The notes under the pieces were generated by a model. The model was not told the origin of the DNA. It made no database searches and saw only the letters and a list, made by a program, of their open reading frames with translations. This document shows positions 8,866 through 17,835 of a stretch of 64,000 bases of DNA, piece by piece. The stretch's first letter is position 1, and every line of letters begins with the position of its first letter. The DNA is from Streptomyces sp. NBC_00443. GTDB taxonomy: Bacteria > Actinomycetota > Actinomycetes > Streptomycetales > Streptomycetaceae. The translations under genes were made by a program, and so were the position numbers. The stretch is taken from NCBI RefSeq assembly GCF_036014175.1, contig NZ_CP107917.1:2356001-2420000 (forward strand). Direction: 5' to 3'.

Positions 8866-10401
8866 CTAGTCGAGGTAGTCGCGCAGCACCTGGGAGCGCG
8901 ACGGGTGGCGCAGCTTCGACATGGTCTTGGACTCGATCTGGCGGATCCGCTCGCGCGTGACGCCGTAGACCTTGCCGATCTCGTCGAGGGTCTTCGGCTG
9001 ACCGTCGGTGAGACCGAAGCGCATGGAGACGACGCCCGCCTCGCGCTCGGACAGGGTGTCGAGGACCGAGTGCAGCTGCTCCTGCAGAAGCGTGAAGCTG
9101 ACCGCGTCGGCCGGGACGACGGCCTCGGAGTCCTCGATGAGGTCACCGAACTCGCTGTCGCCGTCCTCGCCCAGCGGGGTGTGCAGGGAGATGGGCTCGC
9201 GGCCGTACTTCTGGACCTCGATGACCTTCTCCGGGGTCATGTCGAGTTCCTTGGCCAGCTCCTCCGGGGTGGGCTCGCGGCCCAGGTCCTGGAGCATCTG
9301 GCGCTGCACGCGCGCGAGCTTGTTGATGACCTCGACCATGTGCACCGGGATACGGATGGTGCGGGCCTGGTCGGCCATGGCGCGGGTGATCGCCTGACGG
9401 ATCCACCAGGTGGCGTACGTGGAGAACTTGTAGCCCTTGGTGTAGTCGAACTTCTCGACCGCGCGGATCAGACCGAGGTTGCCCTCCTGGATGAGGTCCA
9501 GGAAGAGCATGCCGCGGCCGGTGTAGCGCTTGGCCAGGGAGACCACCAGACGGAGGTTGGCCTCCAGGAGGTGGTTCTTGGCGCGGCGGCCGTCCTCCGC
9601 GATGATCTCCAGCTCGCGCTTGAGCTTCGGGGCGAGCTTGTCGGCGTTGGCCAGCTTGTCCTCGGCGAACAGACCGGCCTCGATGCGCTTGGCGAGCTCG
9701 ACCTCCTGCTCGGCGTTGAGCAGCGGGACCTTGCCGATCTGCTTGAGGTAGTCCTTGACCGGGTCGGCGGTGGCACCGGCGGCGGCGACCTGCTGCGCGG
9801 GCGCGTCGTCCTCGTCCTCGTCGGACAGCACGAAACCGGCGCTCTCGGCGCCCTCGGGCTCGTCGGCGCCCTTGGGGGCGTCCTCGAGGACCTCTTCCTC
9901 GACGACCTCGGCGTCGTCCTTCTTGCCTGCGGTGGTCTTCTTGGCCGCCGTCTTCTTGGCGACGGTCTTCTTCGCGGCCGTCTTCTTGGCGGTCGTCTTC
10001 TTGGCAGCGGCCTTCTTGGCGGTGGCGTCGTCCTCGACGGCGGGCTCAGCGGCGGACGCCTCGGGCGTGGCGGTGGCGGTGGCCTTCTTCGCGGTCGCCG
10101 TCTTGGCCGCGACCGTCTTCGTTGCGGTGCGCTTGACCGGACTCTTCGCTGCGACGCTCTTACGGGTGCGCTTGGGCTCCGCGGCACTGACCATCAGCGT
10201 CACACCCTCTTCCTCGAGGATCTGGTTGAGGCTGCGCAGTACGTTCTTCCACTGAGTGGCCGGAATCTGGTCAGCTTCGAAGGCCCGACGCACATCGTCG
10301 CCGGCGATCTGCCCCTCAGCCTTTCCCCGCTCGATAAGAGCCATGACAGAGACGGACTCGGCGATCTCCGGCGGGAGCGTACGGGATGTGCTGGCCGACA
10401 C
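8866..10401 (-). CDS. hrdB: principal RNA polymerase sigma factor HrdB
   Basis: Essential group 1 sigma-70 factor, 511 residues. After a conserved region 1.1-like start ([23 protein letters not shown]) comes a low-complexity stretch of AAKK/AKKT units at about residues 85-165, a hallmark of streptomycete HrdB. Region 1.2 begins at [16 protein letters not shown]. Region 2 contains [19 protein letters not shown] and [14 protein letters not shown], region 3 the stretch around [15 protein letters not shown], and region 4 [15 protein letters not shown]. The GTG start follows the known HrdB N terminus; the longer reading upstream lacks similarity. It recognises housekeeping promoters. Confidence 0.97.
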   Translation of the reverse strand: MSASTSRTLPPEIAESVSVMALIERGKAEGQIAGDDVRRAFEADQIPATQWKNVLRSLNQILEEEGVTLMVSAAEPKRTRKSVAAKSPVKRTATKTVAAKTATAKKATATATPEASAAEPAVEDDATAKKAAAKKTTAKKTAAKKTVAKKTAAKKTTAGKKDDAEVVEEEVLEDAPKGADEPEGAESAGFVLSDEDEDDAPAQQVAAAGATADPVKDYLKQIGKVPLLNAEQEVELAKRIEAGLFAEDKLANADKLAPKLKRELEIIAEDGRRAKNHLLEANLRLVVSLAKRYTGRGMLFLDLIQEGNLGLIRAVEKFDYTKGYKFSTYATWWIRQAITRAMADQARTIRIPVHMVEVINKLARVQRQMLQDLGREPTPEELAKELDMTPEKVIEVQKYGREPISLHTPLGEDGDSEFGDLIEDSEAVVPADAVSFTLLQEQLHSVLDTLSEREAGVVSMRFGLTDGQPKTLDEIGKVYGVTRERIRQIESKTMSKLRHPSRSQVLRDYLD

Positions 10402-10516
10402 GAACAACCTCTCGGAACGTTGGAAAACGGCTTCCGGCCCCGTCCACTGCGGACAGGAGCCGACCACCGGCCTGAGGATTGGGCCGACGGTGCGGGCGGG
10501 GGCCGGGAAGATACAC

Positions 10517-10542
10517 AGCGCCTTGTGCGGCGTCCGTATTCC
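10517..10542 (-). promoter_or_regulatory. candidate SigR-type promoter of hrdB
   Basis: On the coding strand GGGAAT is followed after GGAAT by exactly 18 bases and then GCT. The sigma-R consensus is GGAAT-N18/19-GTT, so only one base of the -10 differs. In S. coelicolor a SigR-dependent second hrdB promoter links HrdB supply to disulfide stress. This site lies about 116 bases upstream of the GTG start. Sequence match only; no start-site data. Confidence 0.6.
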
Positions 10543-10710
10543 CTCCTCGGCAGTCACCTCTTAGGTCATCGCGCTGTTTCCCCGAGCGTTACGCCCAATC
10601 TGCGTGGCCCGAGTCACATCCCGTAACCGATCAAAAACAGACAGACGCTGACATAACAGGTCACCCATGGCCCGAACCATGCACTGTACGGCTATTCCAC
10701 GGCCTCGTCG

Positions 10711-10759
10711 CACCGTCGGACCCGCAGGATCCGTACTGGATCCTGCGGGTCCGACGGTG
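10711..10759 (-). terminator. long perfect hairpin between whiH and hrdB
   Basis: A 22-bp perfect inverted repeat with a 5-base GTACT loop; the inner arm is CGCAGGATCC. It starts 69 bases past the whiH stop and ends roughly 310 bases before hrdB, so it should isolate the two units. No U-tract is present. Its symmetry would also stop transcription from the other strand. Confidence 0.88.
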
Positions 10760-10827
10760 GAGGGAGCGCAGACCGGGAGATGCCACAGGAGGGGGAGGCA
10801 TCCCGGCCGCGCCACCCGGTGGCGCGG

Positions 10828-11715
10828 TCAGTGCGCGCGGGGGGCGGGCACCACGCGCTCGACCTCGGGGTGGACGGTGAGCAGCTGGCGCACGGCCGCC
10901 TCGGCGGCCGCGCCGTCAGCGGCGGCGAGGGCGTCGACGATCCTGCTGTGCTGCGCCAGCGACGCCTCGTTCGGCCGGTCGCAGCCCGTCACGGGGCCGC
11001 CGGAGACCTGGAGGGCGGCCGAGACGATCCCCGAAAGGTGCTCCAGCATGCGGTTGCCGGCGACCTGGATGAGCAATGAGTGGAACTCGGCGTCGGCGCG
11101 GGAGAACGTGAGCACGTCACCCTGCCCCATCGCGTGGCCCATGATCTCGACCATGTCGGCGAGCCGCTGCTGGACGTCGTCGCGGCCGTGCCCGGCGGCG
11201 AGACGAGCGGCCAGCGGCTCGATCGTCCAGCGCAGCTCGCTGAGCTCCCGGCGCTGGTCGTCGCGCTGTGGTCCGAAGGCCCGCCATTCGATGATGTCCG
11301 GGTCCAGGAGGTTCCAGTCGCTGACGGGACGCACACGCGTGCCGACGTTCGGACGGGCGCTGACCAGGCCCTTGGCCTCCAGGACACGGAGCGACTCACG
11401 GACGACGGTGCGGGAGACCTCGAACCGCTGGCCGATCTCCTCGGGCACGAGCGGACGGTCGGCGCCCAGGTCGCCGGAGACGATCATCTGGCCGAGCTGC
11501 TGGACGAGTTGGCCGTGCAGCCCGCGTCCACGGCTGCCGGCGGCGCGCCGGCCCACGCGGCCCAGTTCCGAGTCCCCGCCGTCCCAGACGGGGGCTCCGA
11601 GGCGGTCGGCGACGGGGGCCTCGGCGTAGGGGTAGCGGTCGAGTTCGCCCGGGCCGGCGAGGCCGGAGTCTGCGGAGCGGGCGGCGGTCATCATGGTGTG
11701 CGCAAGGGTACTCAC
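10828..11715 (-). CDS. whiH: GntR/FadR-family sporulation regulator WhiH
   Basis: Transcription factor of 295 residues needed in Streptomyces for septation of aerial hyphae. It has an unstructured N-terminal segment of about 65 residues, a winged helix (LVPEEIGQRFEVSRTVVRESLRVLEAKGLV) at about 75-125, and an FCD ligand-binding domain with RADAEFHSLLIQVAGN and the metal-ligand-like Asp/His residues at about 150-280. The GTG start is chosen because AAAGGA lies six bases upstream. The position next to hrdB and the protein sequence match WhiH as I recall it. Expression is expected to depend on sigma WhiG, and the protein is reported to repress itself. The ligand is unknown. Confidence 0.92.
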   Translation of the reverse strand: MSTLAHTMMTAARSADSGLAGPGELDRYPYAEAPVADRLGAPVWDGGDSELGRVGRRAAGSRGRGLHGQLVQQLGQMIVSGDLGADRPLVPEEIGQRFEVSRTVVRESLRVLEAKGLVSARPNVGTRVRPVSDWNLLDPDIIEWRAFGPQRDDQRRELSELRWTIEPLAARLAAGHGRDDVQQRLADMVEIMGHAMGQGDVLTFSRADAEFHSLLIQVAGNRMLEHLSGIVSAALQVSGGPVTGCDRPNEASLAQHSRIVDALAAADGAAAEAAVRQLLTVHPEVERVVPAPRAH

Positions 11716-11775
11716 GCATCCTTTGTCGGCGCCGTCCTCAACTCCCTTGAGGTCTTTGGTGAAAAGCACACGAAA

Positions 11776-11815
11776 GGGTGATCGCTCACCCCGTCGCAAT
11801 TGACGCCTTATCGGA
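11776..11815 (-). promoter_or_regulatory. putative whiH promoter -10 and operator
   Basis: Upstream of whiH the coding strand reads TCCGATAA (11808-11815), seven of eight matches to the WhiG/sigma-D type -10 GCCGATAA, but no convincing TAAA -35 at the expected spacing. Just downstream is a perfect inverted repeat GGGTGA-N4-TCACCC (11776-11791), placed where an autorepressor would block the promoter. A FadR-type protein such as WhiH could bind it. Both assignments are inference from position and motif. Confidence 0.4.
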
Positions 11816-11878
11816 AAGAAATGGGCTTCCCCCGGGGAGTTGTGCGCACGACAGGATCGGTAACGGCACGGATGGTCG

Positions 11879-13855
11879 TCATCGGACCCTGCCCCGCAGG
11901 GTCGTGAGCAGGTAGGCGCAGAGCAGGGCGGTCAGCGACAACGTCAGGGCGCCGCCGACGGGTTGGGCCACGACACGCGCGGCGGCTTCCAGATAGCGCT
12001 CTCCCCCGAACGGCCACTGCGACAGGAGCAGCTCCCGCAACCGCAGCGGAAAACCGGCCGCCGTCCGCACAGACGGTCCTTCGAAGGCCTTCTGTACGAG
12101 GGGTACGACGACGACGGGCACGGAGACCACTGCCGCGAGCCCGGCCGTGGTGGACCGGAAGAGGCCCGCCGCGAGGACTCCGGCCCAGGCGCAGCCGATC
12201 ATGAGCCCGATCCAACTCGCACTCAGCGAAAGCCAGTCCGCGGGAACCTCAGCGAGCTCCGGTCCGTATACGAGGTAGAGCACTTCGGTGTTGCAGCCCA
12301 CGGTGAGGAAGGCCAGCACCAGCGCGGTGGCGGTGGCGACGAGGAGTTTCGCGGCCAGCAGCCCCAGTCGGCGGGGCACGGTGCCACGATCCGCGGCCAG
12401 GGCGGGGTGGCGGAACTCGTCGCCGAAGGCGATCGCGCCGAGCAGCCCGGCTCCGAGCGCCGCGGGCGGCAGCGGGAACTGCTGCGGCCACCCGGCCATC
12501 AGCCGCGCCTGCGGCGTGTGCCCGACGCGTGCCAGCAGTACGGCGGTGAGGGCGGACACCACGAGCACGGCGGCGCCGGTGACGAAGCTGGTACCGACAC
12601 CGACGGCGCGCCGGAGTTCGTAGCGCAGGGGGCGGAGGGGACTGGGGGCGGGGCGGACGGAGATGGGGGGCGGGAGGTCGGGAAGGGCGACGGCAGCGGG
12701 AGCCGACGGACGCGACGATGCGGTGGTCTGCGCAGAAGAACCAGCCGTGGGTGCGTCGGCCGGTCGCGGAACGCCTGCCCGTGCCTGCGGAACCTCCGCG
12801 GGTGCGATCGGGGCTGTCGCGGACGCCTCCTGCGCGGCAACTGTGGCCGGCCCTGAGTCCGACCCCGGCGGTGGCGTGGCCCTGCGCCCGCGGCCACCGG
12901 CAGCGGCCAACTCGACGTCCGACGTGTGCGTCACCTCGTCGGTTCGCGGTTCGGTCGACTGCGGGCCCACCCCGGCACCGGGCCCCATGTCCCCGATCTC
13001 GTCGGCGAGTTGGTGGACGAGGATCCCGTGGCGGAAGGCAGTCTCGCCGACATCGGCGCACGTACTGCCGTACACGGACAGACGGTTGCCGCTCTCACGT
13101 ACGACCTCGACGGAGCGGTGTGCGGTGCGCGCCTCCTTGGTGAGCAGGGAGGCGAAGCGGGAGGCGTGCGGAGTGCGGACGGCGACGCGGGGGCGCAGCC
13201 GCGTGCGGGCGAAGTCGGCCACGTCCTGATCGGCGACGAGCCTGCCCCGCTGCAACGTGACGACCCTGTCGGCGGTGCGCGCGGCCTCCTTCGGGTCGGC
13301 CGTGGTCAGCAGGACCGTGCCGCCCTGGGCCGCGTGCGCGCGCAGCATGCCGTGCAGCCAGCGGCTCTCGCGACCCGAGAGCCCCGCGGCGGGGCCGTCG
13401 AGGACAAGGGTGTGCGGATCGGCGAGCAGTGCGCAGGCGAGGCCGAGGCGGCGGTCCATGCCGCGCGAGAGGGTGCCGAGGCGTTCGTCGCGCAGGCTGA
13501 CCAGACCGACCACCTCCAGGACTTCGTCGGCGCGCCGGGCCGGAACGCCCGCGGCGGCGCACAGCATGCGCAGATACCCACGGACCGTGCGGGCCGGGTG
13601 CCCGGGGAGGTCGCCCAGCAGCACGCCGACTTCGCGCGAAGGATGGGCGATGCGGTGCAGGGGGCGGCCTCTGAAGTAGGTGATTCCACGGCCCCGTTGG
13701 AGTTCGAGCATGAGTCTGAGCACCGTCGTCTTGCCCGCTCCCGACGCCCCGAGCAGCGCGGTGACGCGGCCCGCGTGGGCCTCGAAGGAGACGTCGTCGA
13801 CGGCAGGAGGAAGCTCCTTGCGCGGGTCGCTGGTCAGTCCGATGGCCTGGATCAC
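11879..13855 (-). CDS. ABC ATPase fused to membrane domain, atypical catalytic site
   Basis: A 658-residue half-transporter. The N-terminal nucleotide-binding domain (about 1-215) has a good Walker A (GASGAGKTT) and a signature-like LSRGMDRRLGLA. However, Walker B reads LVLDGP, with Gly where the catalytic Glu is expected, and the switch region reads LLTTADPKEA without the usual His. A linker of about 180 residues rich in Pro, Ala and Thr follows. The C-terminal third holds about six hydrophobic segments beginning near SFVTGAAVLVVSALTAVLLA. The GTG start lacks a clear ribosome-binding site. The gene stands alone upstream of whiH. The ATPase may be slow or regulatory; substrate unknown. Confidence 0.85.
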   Translation of the reverse strand: MIQAIGLTSDPRKELPPAVDDVSFEAHAGRVTALLGASGAGKTTVLRLMLELQRGRGITYFRGRPLHRIAHPSREVGVLLGDLPGHPARTVRGYLRMLCAAAGVPARRADEVLEVVGLVSLRDERLGTLSRGMDRRLGLACALLADPHTLVLDGPAAGLSGRESRWLHGMLRAHAAQGGTVLLTTADPKEAARTADRVVTLQRGRLVADQDVADFARTRLRPRVAVRTPHASRFASLLTKEARTAHRSVEVVRESGNRLSVYGSTCADVGETAFRHGILVHQLADEIGDMGPGAGVGPQSTEPRTDEVTHTSDVELAAAGGRGRRATPPPGSDSGPATVAAQEASATAPIAPAEVPQARAGVPRPADAPTAGSSAQTTASSRPSAPAAVALPDLPPPISVRPAPSPLRPLRYELRRAVGVGTSFVTGAAVLVVSALTAVLLARVGHTPQARLMAGWPQQFPLPPAALGAGLLGAIAFGDEFRHPALAADRGTVPRRLGLLAAKLLVATATALVLAFLTVGCNTEVLYLVYGPELAEVPADWLSLSASWIGLMIGCAWAGVLAAGLFRSTTAGLAAVVSVPVVVVPLVQKAFEGPSVRTAAGFPLRLRELLLSQWPFGGERYLEAAARVVAQPVGGALTLSLTALLCAYLLTTLRGRVR

Positions 13856-13948
13856 TCACAGCAAGATAGCGCGCTATGTCCGTTTTTTCGGGTAGGGCAA
13901 GGCCCGCTGCGCAGGGGGGATTCGGCCCGGATGGATTTCGAGGTCCTG

Positions 13949-14145
13949 GTTTCCGAGCGCTGTTCGGGGTCTGTCGGCCTCGTTCTCGACCCCTGTTCTG
14001 GGCCCGTGGCGCATGTCCCCGAGCCCTGTTCGGGACCCGTGGCCCTCGTCCCTGAGCCCCTTTCGGATCCCCTGGCCCTTGGTCCTGAGCCTCTTACGGA
14101 TGCCGTGATCCTTGTCCCTGAGCCGCGTTCGGATCCCATGACGTC
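13949..14145. repeat. 33-bp imperfect tandem repeat array (6 copies)
   Basis: Units start at 13949, 13982, 14015, 14048, 14081 and 14114, with a degenerate seventh near 14146. The core is GTCCCTGAGCC then TTCGG and CC. Copies diverge by several bases, suggesting an old expansion. The array occupies most of the 352-bp gap between the Nudix gene and the ABC fusion gene. The 33-bp period keeps frames open on both strands, which explains the repeat peptides seen there, but nothing else suggests coding. Confidence 0.85.
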
Positions 14146-14207
14146 GTTCCCGGGCCCGCTTCGGCGTCGGGTTCGCGTCCCGGCCCGCGTCGCGCTTCCG
14201 GCCCGCG

Positions 14208-14966
14208 TCAGACCTCGGGCCGCAGCATTGGGGGGTTGAGCAGCGTGGCTCCGCCGGCCCGGAAGAGCTGGGCGGGGCGGCCGCCCTGGCGCGTGGTGGT
14301 GCCGCCGGTGGGGACGAGGAAGCCGGGCGTGCCTGTCACCTTGCGGTGGAAGTTGCGCGGGTCGAGCGCCACACCCCACACGGCCTCGTAGACCCGGCGC
14401 AGCTCACCGACGGTGAACTCGGTGGGGCAGAACGCCGTGGCCAGCGACGAGTACTCGATCTTGGAGCGGGCGCGCTCCACTCCGTCGGCCAGGATCTGCG
14501 CGTGGTCGAAGGCGAGCGGTGCGACGGGTTCGGCGTCGCGGCCGTAACCGCCCTGCTGCAGGAGTTCGTCGACCGGGGCCCACCTGGCGTTGCTGGCGTC
14601 GCCGCCTGCGCGGGGGGCCGGCAGGTCGGGGGCCAGCGCCAGGTGGGCAACACTGACCACCCTCATCCGCGGATCCCGCTTGGGGTCGCCGTAGGTCGCG
14701 AGCTGCTCCAGGTGGGCGCCGTTGTCCTGTGCTGGGACGGCCGGGTCGTGAGCACGCAGCCCGGTCTCCTCGGCCAACTCGCGCGCGGCCGCCTGCGCCA
14801 GGTCCTCGTCGGCCCGTACGAACCCACCCGGCAGTGCCCAGCGCCCCTGGAACGGCGGTTCGCCCCTGCGCACCGCCAACGCGCACAGGTCATGGCGGCG
14901 CACGGTCAGCACGACCAGGTCCACGGTGACGGCAAAGGGCGGAAACGCTGACGGGTCGTAGGGCAT
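14208..14966 (-). CDS. Nudix hydrolase with winged-helix C terminus (NrtR-like)
   Basis: A 252-residue protein. Residues 10-150 form a Nudix domain with an intact box: GFVRADE, seven residues, then RELAEETGL, fitting Gx5Ex7REUxEExGU exactly. The C-terminal region (FTVGELRRVYEAVWGVALDPRNFHRKV) is the winged helix found in NrtR-type regulators of NAD metabolism and in related ADP-ribose-binding factors. In NrtR regulators the Nudix box is often degenerate; here it is complete, so catalytic activity is possible. No NAD genes adjoin it. The ATG at 14966 is the only good start. It could be a true hydrolase, a regulator or both. Confidence 0.85.
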   Translation of the reverse strand: MPYDPSAFPPFAVTVDLVVLTVRRHDLCALAVRRGEPPFQGRWALPGGFVRADEDLAQAAARELAEETGLRAHDPAVPAQDNGAHLEQLATYGDPKRDPRMRVVSVAHLALAPDLPAPRAGGDASNARWAPVDELLQQGGYGRDAEPVAPLAFDHAQILADGVERARSKIEYSSLATAFCPTEFTVGELRRVYEAVWGVALDPRNFHRKVTGTPGFLVPTGGTTTRQGGRPAQLFRAGGATLLNPPMLRPEV

Positions 14967-15097
14967 GCGGCGATCATAGTCGTCTGCTTGACGATAAACA
15001 CTCCCTTCGTCGGCCCCATCGATGACTGATCCAATTCGGCCCCGGTGCGGGCCTCACCGCCCTCTCCGCATGTCGTGTCGTTGAGAGTCGTACGAGG

Positions 15098-17411
15098 TCA
15101 CGCTCGCAATTGCAGCCCGTCGGCCGCTTCCTCGACCATGGCGAGACCCAGGCGGCTGACACGTACGGAGAACGGTGCCCCGGCGATCCGGAGGCCGGTC
15201 AGGATGACCTCACCCAGCGGCGCGCTGCGCACGGGTCGCAGGGTGACCGTGCCCGCCGGCGCGTCCGGGCGGATGCCCGCGAGCGTGGTCAGGAGCAGCA
15301 CTCCGCCTGCCGCCGCCGTGGCCGCGGGGCGGCAGGCCGCCGGGTGCGGGACGGGGCGCTCCCGTTGGTGCGCCGCTCCCCCGCGTACATGTCGGGCAGG
15401 CGGTGGTCGAACACGGCGGCGGCGGCCAGTACGCCTCTCAGCAGAGCGCTCGCTTCCTTCTCGTAGTCGGCCGCGGCGAGGCCCGCTACGGCGAGCGCCG
15501 TCTCATGGACCCGCACGGCGCCACTGCGGTGGCCGAACGGATTGTGCCCCGCTTCCTTCACGCCCAGCCCGCGCAGGCCCCAGCCCGAATCCATGGCCGG
15601 ACCGCCGAGCAGCCGGGCGAGTTGCCCGGTCTGCACCTTGTCCAGCAGGCCGGGCGCCTGTTCGCCACCGCCCAGCAGGCCGGTGTCGAGCAGGTGGACG
15701 GCGCTCGCGCCCAGCTGCGGCACGAGGCGTCCGTCCGGGGCCCGGGCAGCCGCGGGCCGGCCGCCGCCCAGGTCATCGATCCAGAAGTCCGCACGGAACG
15801 CGTTGCGCAACGCCCCGGCCCATTGCCGCAGCTCGGCACTGCCCGGTCTGCCGAAGGCGTCGAGCAGATCGGCGCCCAGCAGTGCCGCACGATGAGCGTG
15901 GGCCTGCGTCTCGCAGCGGACGGGACCGCCGGGCTGCGGGTCGGGCAGATACGTGCCGTCACCCACGGTGGTCCGCAGCCAGGTCAGACACGACTCGGCC
16001 GCCGGGAGGAGTTCTTCGGTCTCGGCCGCGGGCATCCCCCAGCGTCGGGCCTCCGCGAGCAGGGCGGGGAACAGCAGCGTGGCCTCCGTGCCTGTGCAGC
16101 CCGGTTGCAGATGTGTGCCGGCGTCCCTCATCGGCGCGGGGATCATGCCGGACTGCGCTCCCTGGCCCCGGAGTTGGGTCCGGGTGAGAGTGCGCAGGGT
16201 GCCCGCGGCGAGCCGGGTGCCCAGGGGCAGCGTCATCCGGGCCGCGGCGAGGGCCTCGGCCGGGGCCAGGCCACAGCGCCACGGTGCCCCCGCGGCCAGG
16301 TGGATGTCGGAGGGGTGGGCCGGGTCGCGCAGCAGGAGGGCCTGGAGGTCCTCGATGCTCGTCCGCAACAGCACTTCCACCCCGGGGTCGTCGCCGGCCG
16401 CCCGCGCCGGCGCCAGCGGGCTGGTCGCTGCTCTGCCCACCGCGCGCACGGGTCCCGCACCGTCCGGCCGCACCCGGAGCTCGATGCTCGCGCTGCCGCC
16501 CGGGGGGAGCACGAACTCCCACCGCAGCAGCCCGGCCGAGGCCAGTGCGTCGACGGGCGGGGGTCGGCCGTCACCGCCGAGCTCCCCTTGACGGACGACC
16601 AGCGCAGGCCGCAGTCGTGGACAGTGGCAGGGAGTTCCGGTCCCGCGTTGCCACGGACGATCGCACCGAGGTCGGCCAGGTCCGTGCCCAGAGCGACCTC
16701 GACCGGCAGACGCAGGGGGCGGGCAGCCGCGCTGTGCAGCGTGATCCGCTCGGTGCCGTCCGCGTGACGGGTTCGCTCGACGACGACGTCCGGGTCGGGG
16801 CCCGCCTGCGGGGAACTCCGCAGCGTGCCCACGAAACGGGCGACGTCGGCCCCGGACATCCGGGCTTGCACGGCGAGCGGCTCACGCCCGGCCACACGGA
16901 TCTGACAGCGTGAGAGCACGCGACGACCTGCGCGGTAGAAGCCGTCGAGGCCTCGGCCGGTCAACTGCCCCTGGTCCGTGGACATGGCGAGGCCCGGGAG
17001 GGCTACGCAGATCAGGGCGTTGTGGGTGGGAGGCACGTCGGACCGACGTGGGGTTGGTGGGGCTAGTGGGGTTGGGGCTAGTGGGGTTGGTGGGGTTGGC
17101 TTCGGTGGCGGCTGAGCCGACGAAGGGATGTCTTGAGTAGGGGACGCGCGCCTTGCGCGGACGGCGCATCGAGTTGCACCGCCGAACTCGGCACTCCGAG
17201 AGGCATCGCGTCGAGGGGTATCGCTCGGGCCCCCTGGCGCGCGCGGCCCCACACCGTCCCCGGTCGGAGGCAGCCCCGTATCCAGACGTTGGGACGGCAC
17301 CATTCCGCCGGGGACGGAACTGTCCTCACCGGCCCTGGAGGCCGGAGTCGGCGGTGACATCGGCGGCGGAGGCGCCGGGATCGGTGCCGGCACCGGAGTC
17401 GACTGTGGCAT
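15098..17411 (-). pseudogene. glycogen-debranching-like protein, two frameshifts
   Basis: Family with an N-terminal glycogen debranching domain and an (alpha/alpha)6 amylo-alpha-1,6-glucosidase-like region. From the ATG at 17411 (AGAGGAAG upstream), a Pro-rich segment of about 100 residues leads to NALICVALPGLAMSTDQGQ and VVVERTRHADGTERITL. Reading then passes to a second frame (LLRTSIEDLQALLLRD, GCTGTEATLLFPALLAEARR, PFGHRSGAVRVHETALAVAG) and a third (GVLLLTTLAGIRPDAPAGT, ending at 15098). The breaks lie at a GGGGG run (16559-16563) and a GGGG run (15353-15356). Adding one G to each restores a protein of about 771 residues matching the family. Either sequence error or a recent pseudogene. 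Confidence 0.85.
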
Positions 17412-17612
17412 GGGGCGGCTTCCTCTGCGCTCTGTGCGCCGCAGGCGTGTGCGGCGCCGGCTGGGGGACCCGGAGTGACAGGGGCGGTGCGGCGGCACGG
17501 CCGGTTCAGGCGTTCCGCCACTCAGGTGAACGGGGACGGATCCCTCCAGGTCACGCCCATGACGGGGTAACTCCGCCGGAGGGCCACCGCATTGGCGGGG
17601 TTCGCCGACGCA

Positions 17613-17744
17613 GCTGAGCCCCTCCCTGGCGTTCCCGCCCGGGCGGCTGAGCCCCTCGACGGAGTCCCTGCCCACACGGTTGAACCCCGCTGCGGAGTCC
17701 CCACCCTCACGGTTGAACCCTCTGCGGAGTCCACACCCGCGCGA
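17613..17744. repeat. 33-bp tandem repeat array (4 copies)
   Basis: Units start at 17613, 17646, 17679 and 17712. The first pair begins GCTGAGCCCC and the second pair GTTGAACCC; most units share a GGAGTCC core. The array sits in the 424-bp gap between the DUF4192 gene and the debranching-like gene, both on the minus strand. The rest of the gap shows no gene. The unit sequence differs from the 33-bp array at 13949. Confidence 0.8.
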
Positions 17745-17835
17745 CAACGGCCCCCCACGACGTCCCCGCCCCAGCGGCGTCGCAGGTAGATGCCACCGCT
17801 TCCACAACCTCGGTCGGCACTCCGCCCTCGACGGC

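Noticed and set aside
13852..14379. Minus-strand reading of 175 codons with 11-residue repeats
   Set aside because: The first part is another frame of the Nudix gene, and the repeats follow from the 33-bp array. No ribosome-binding site.
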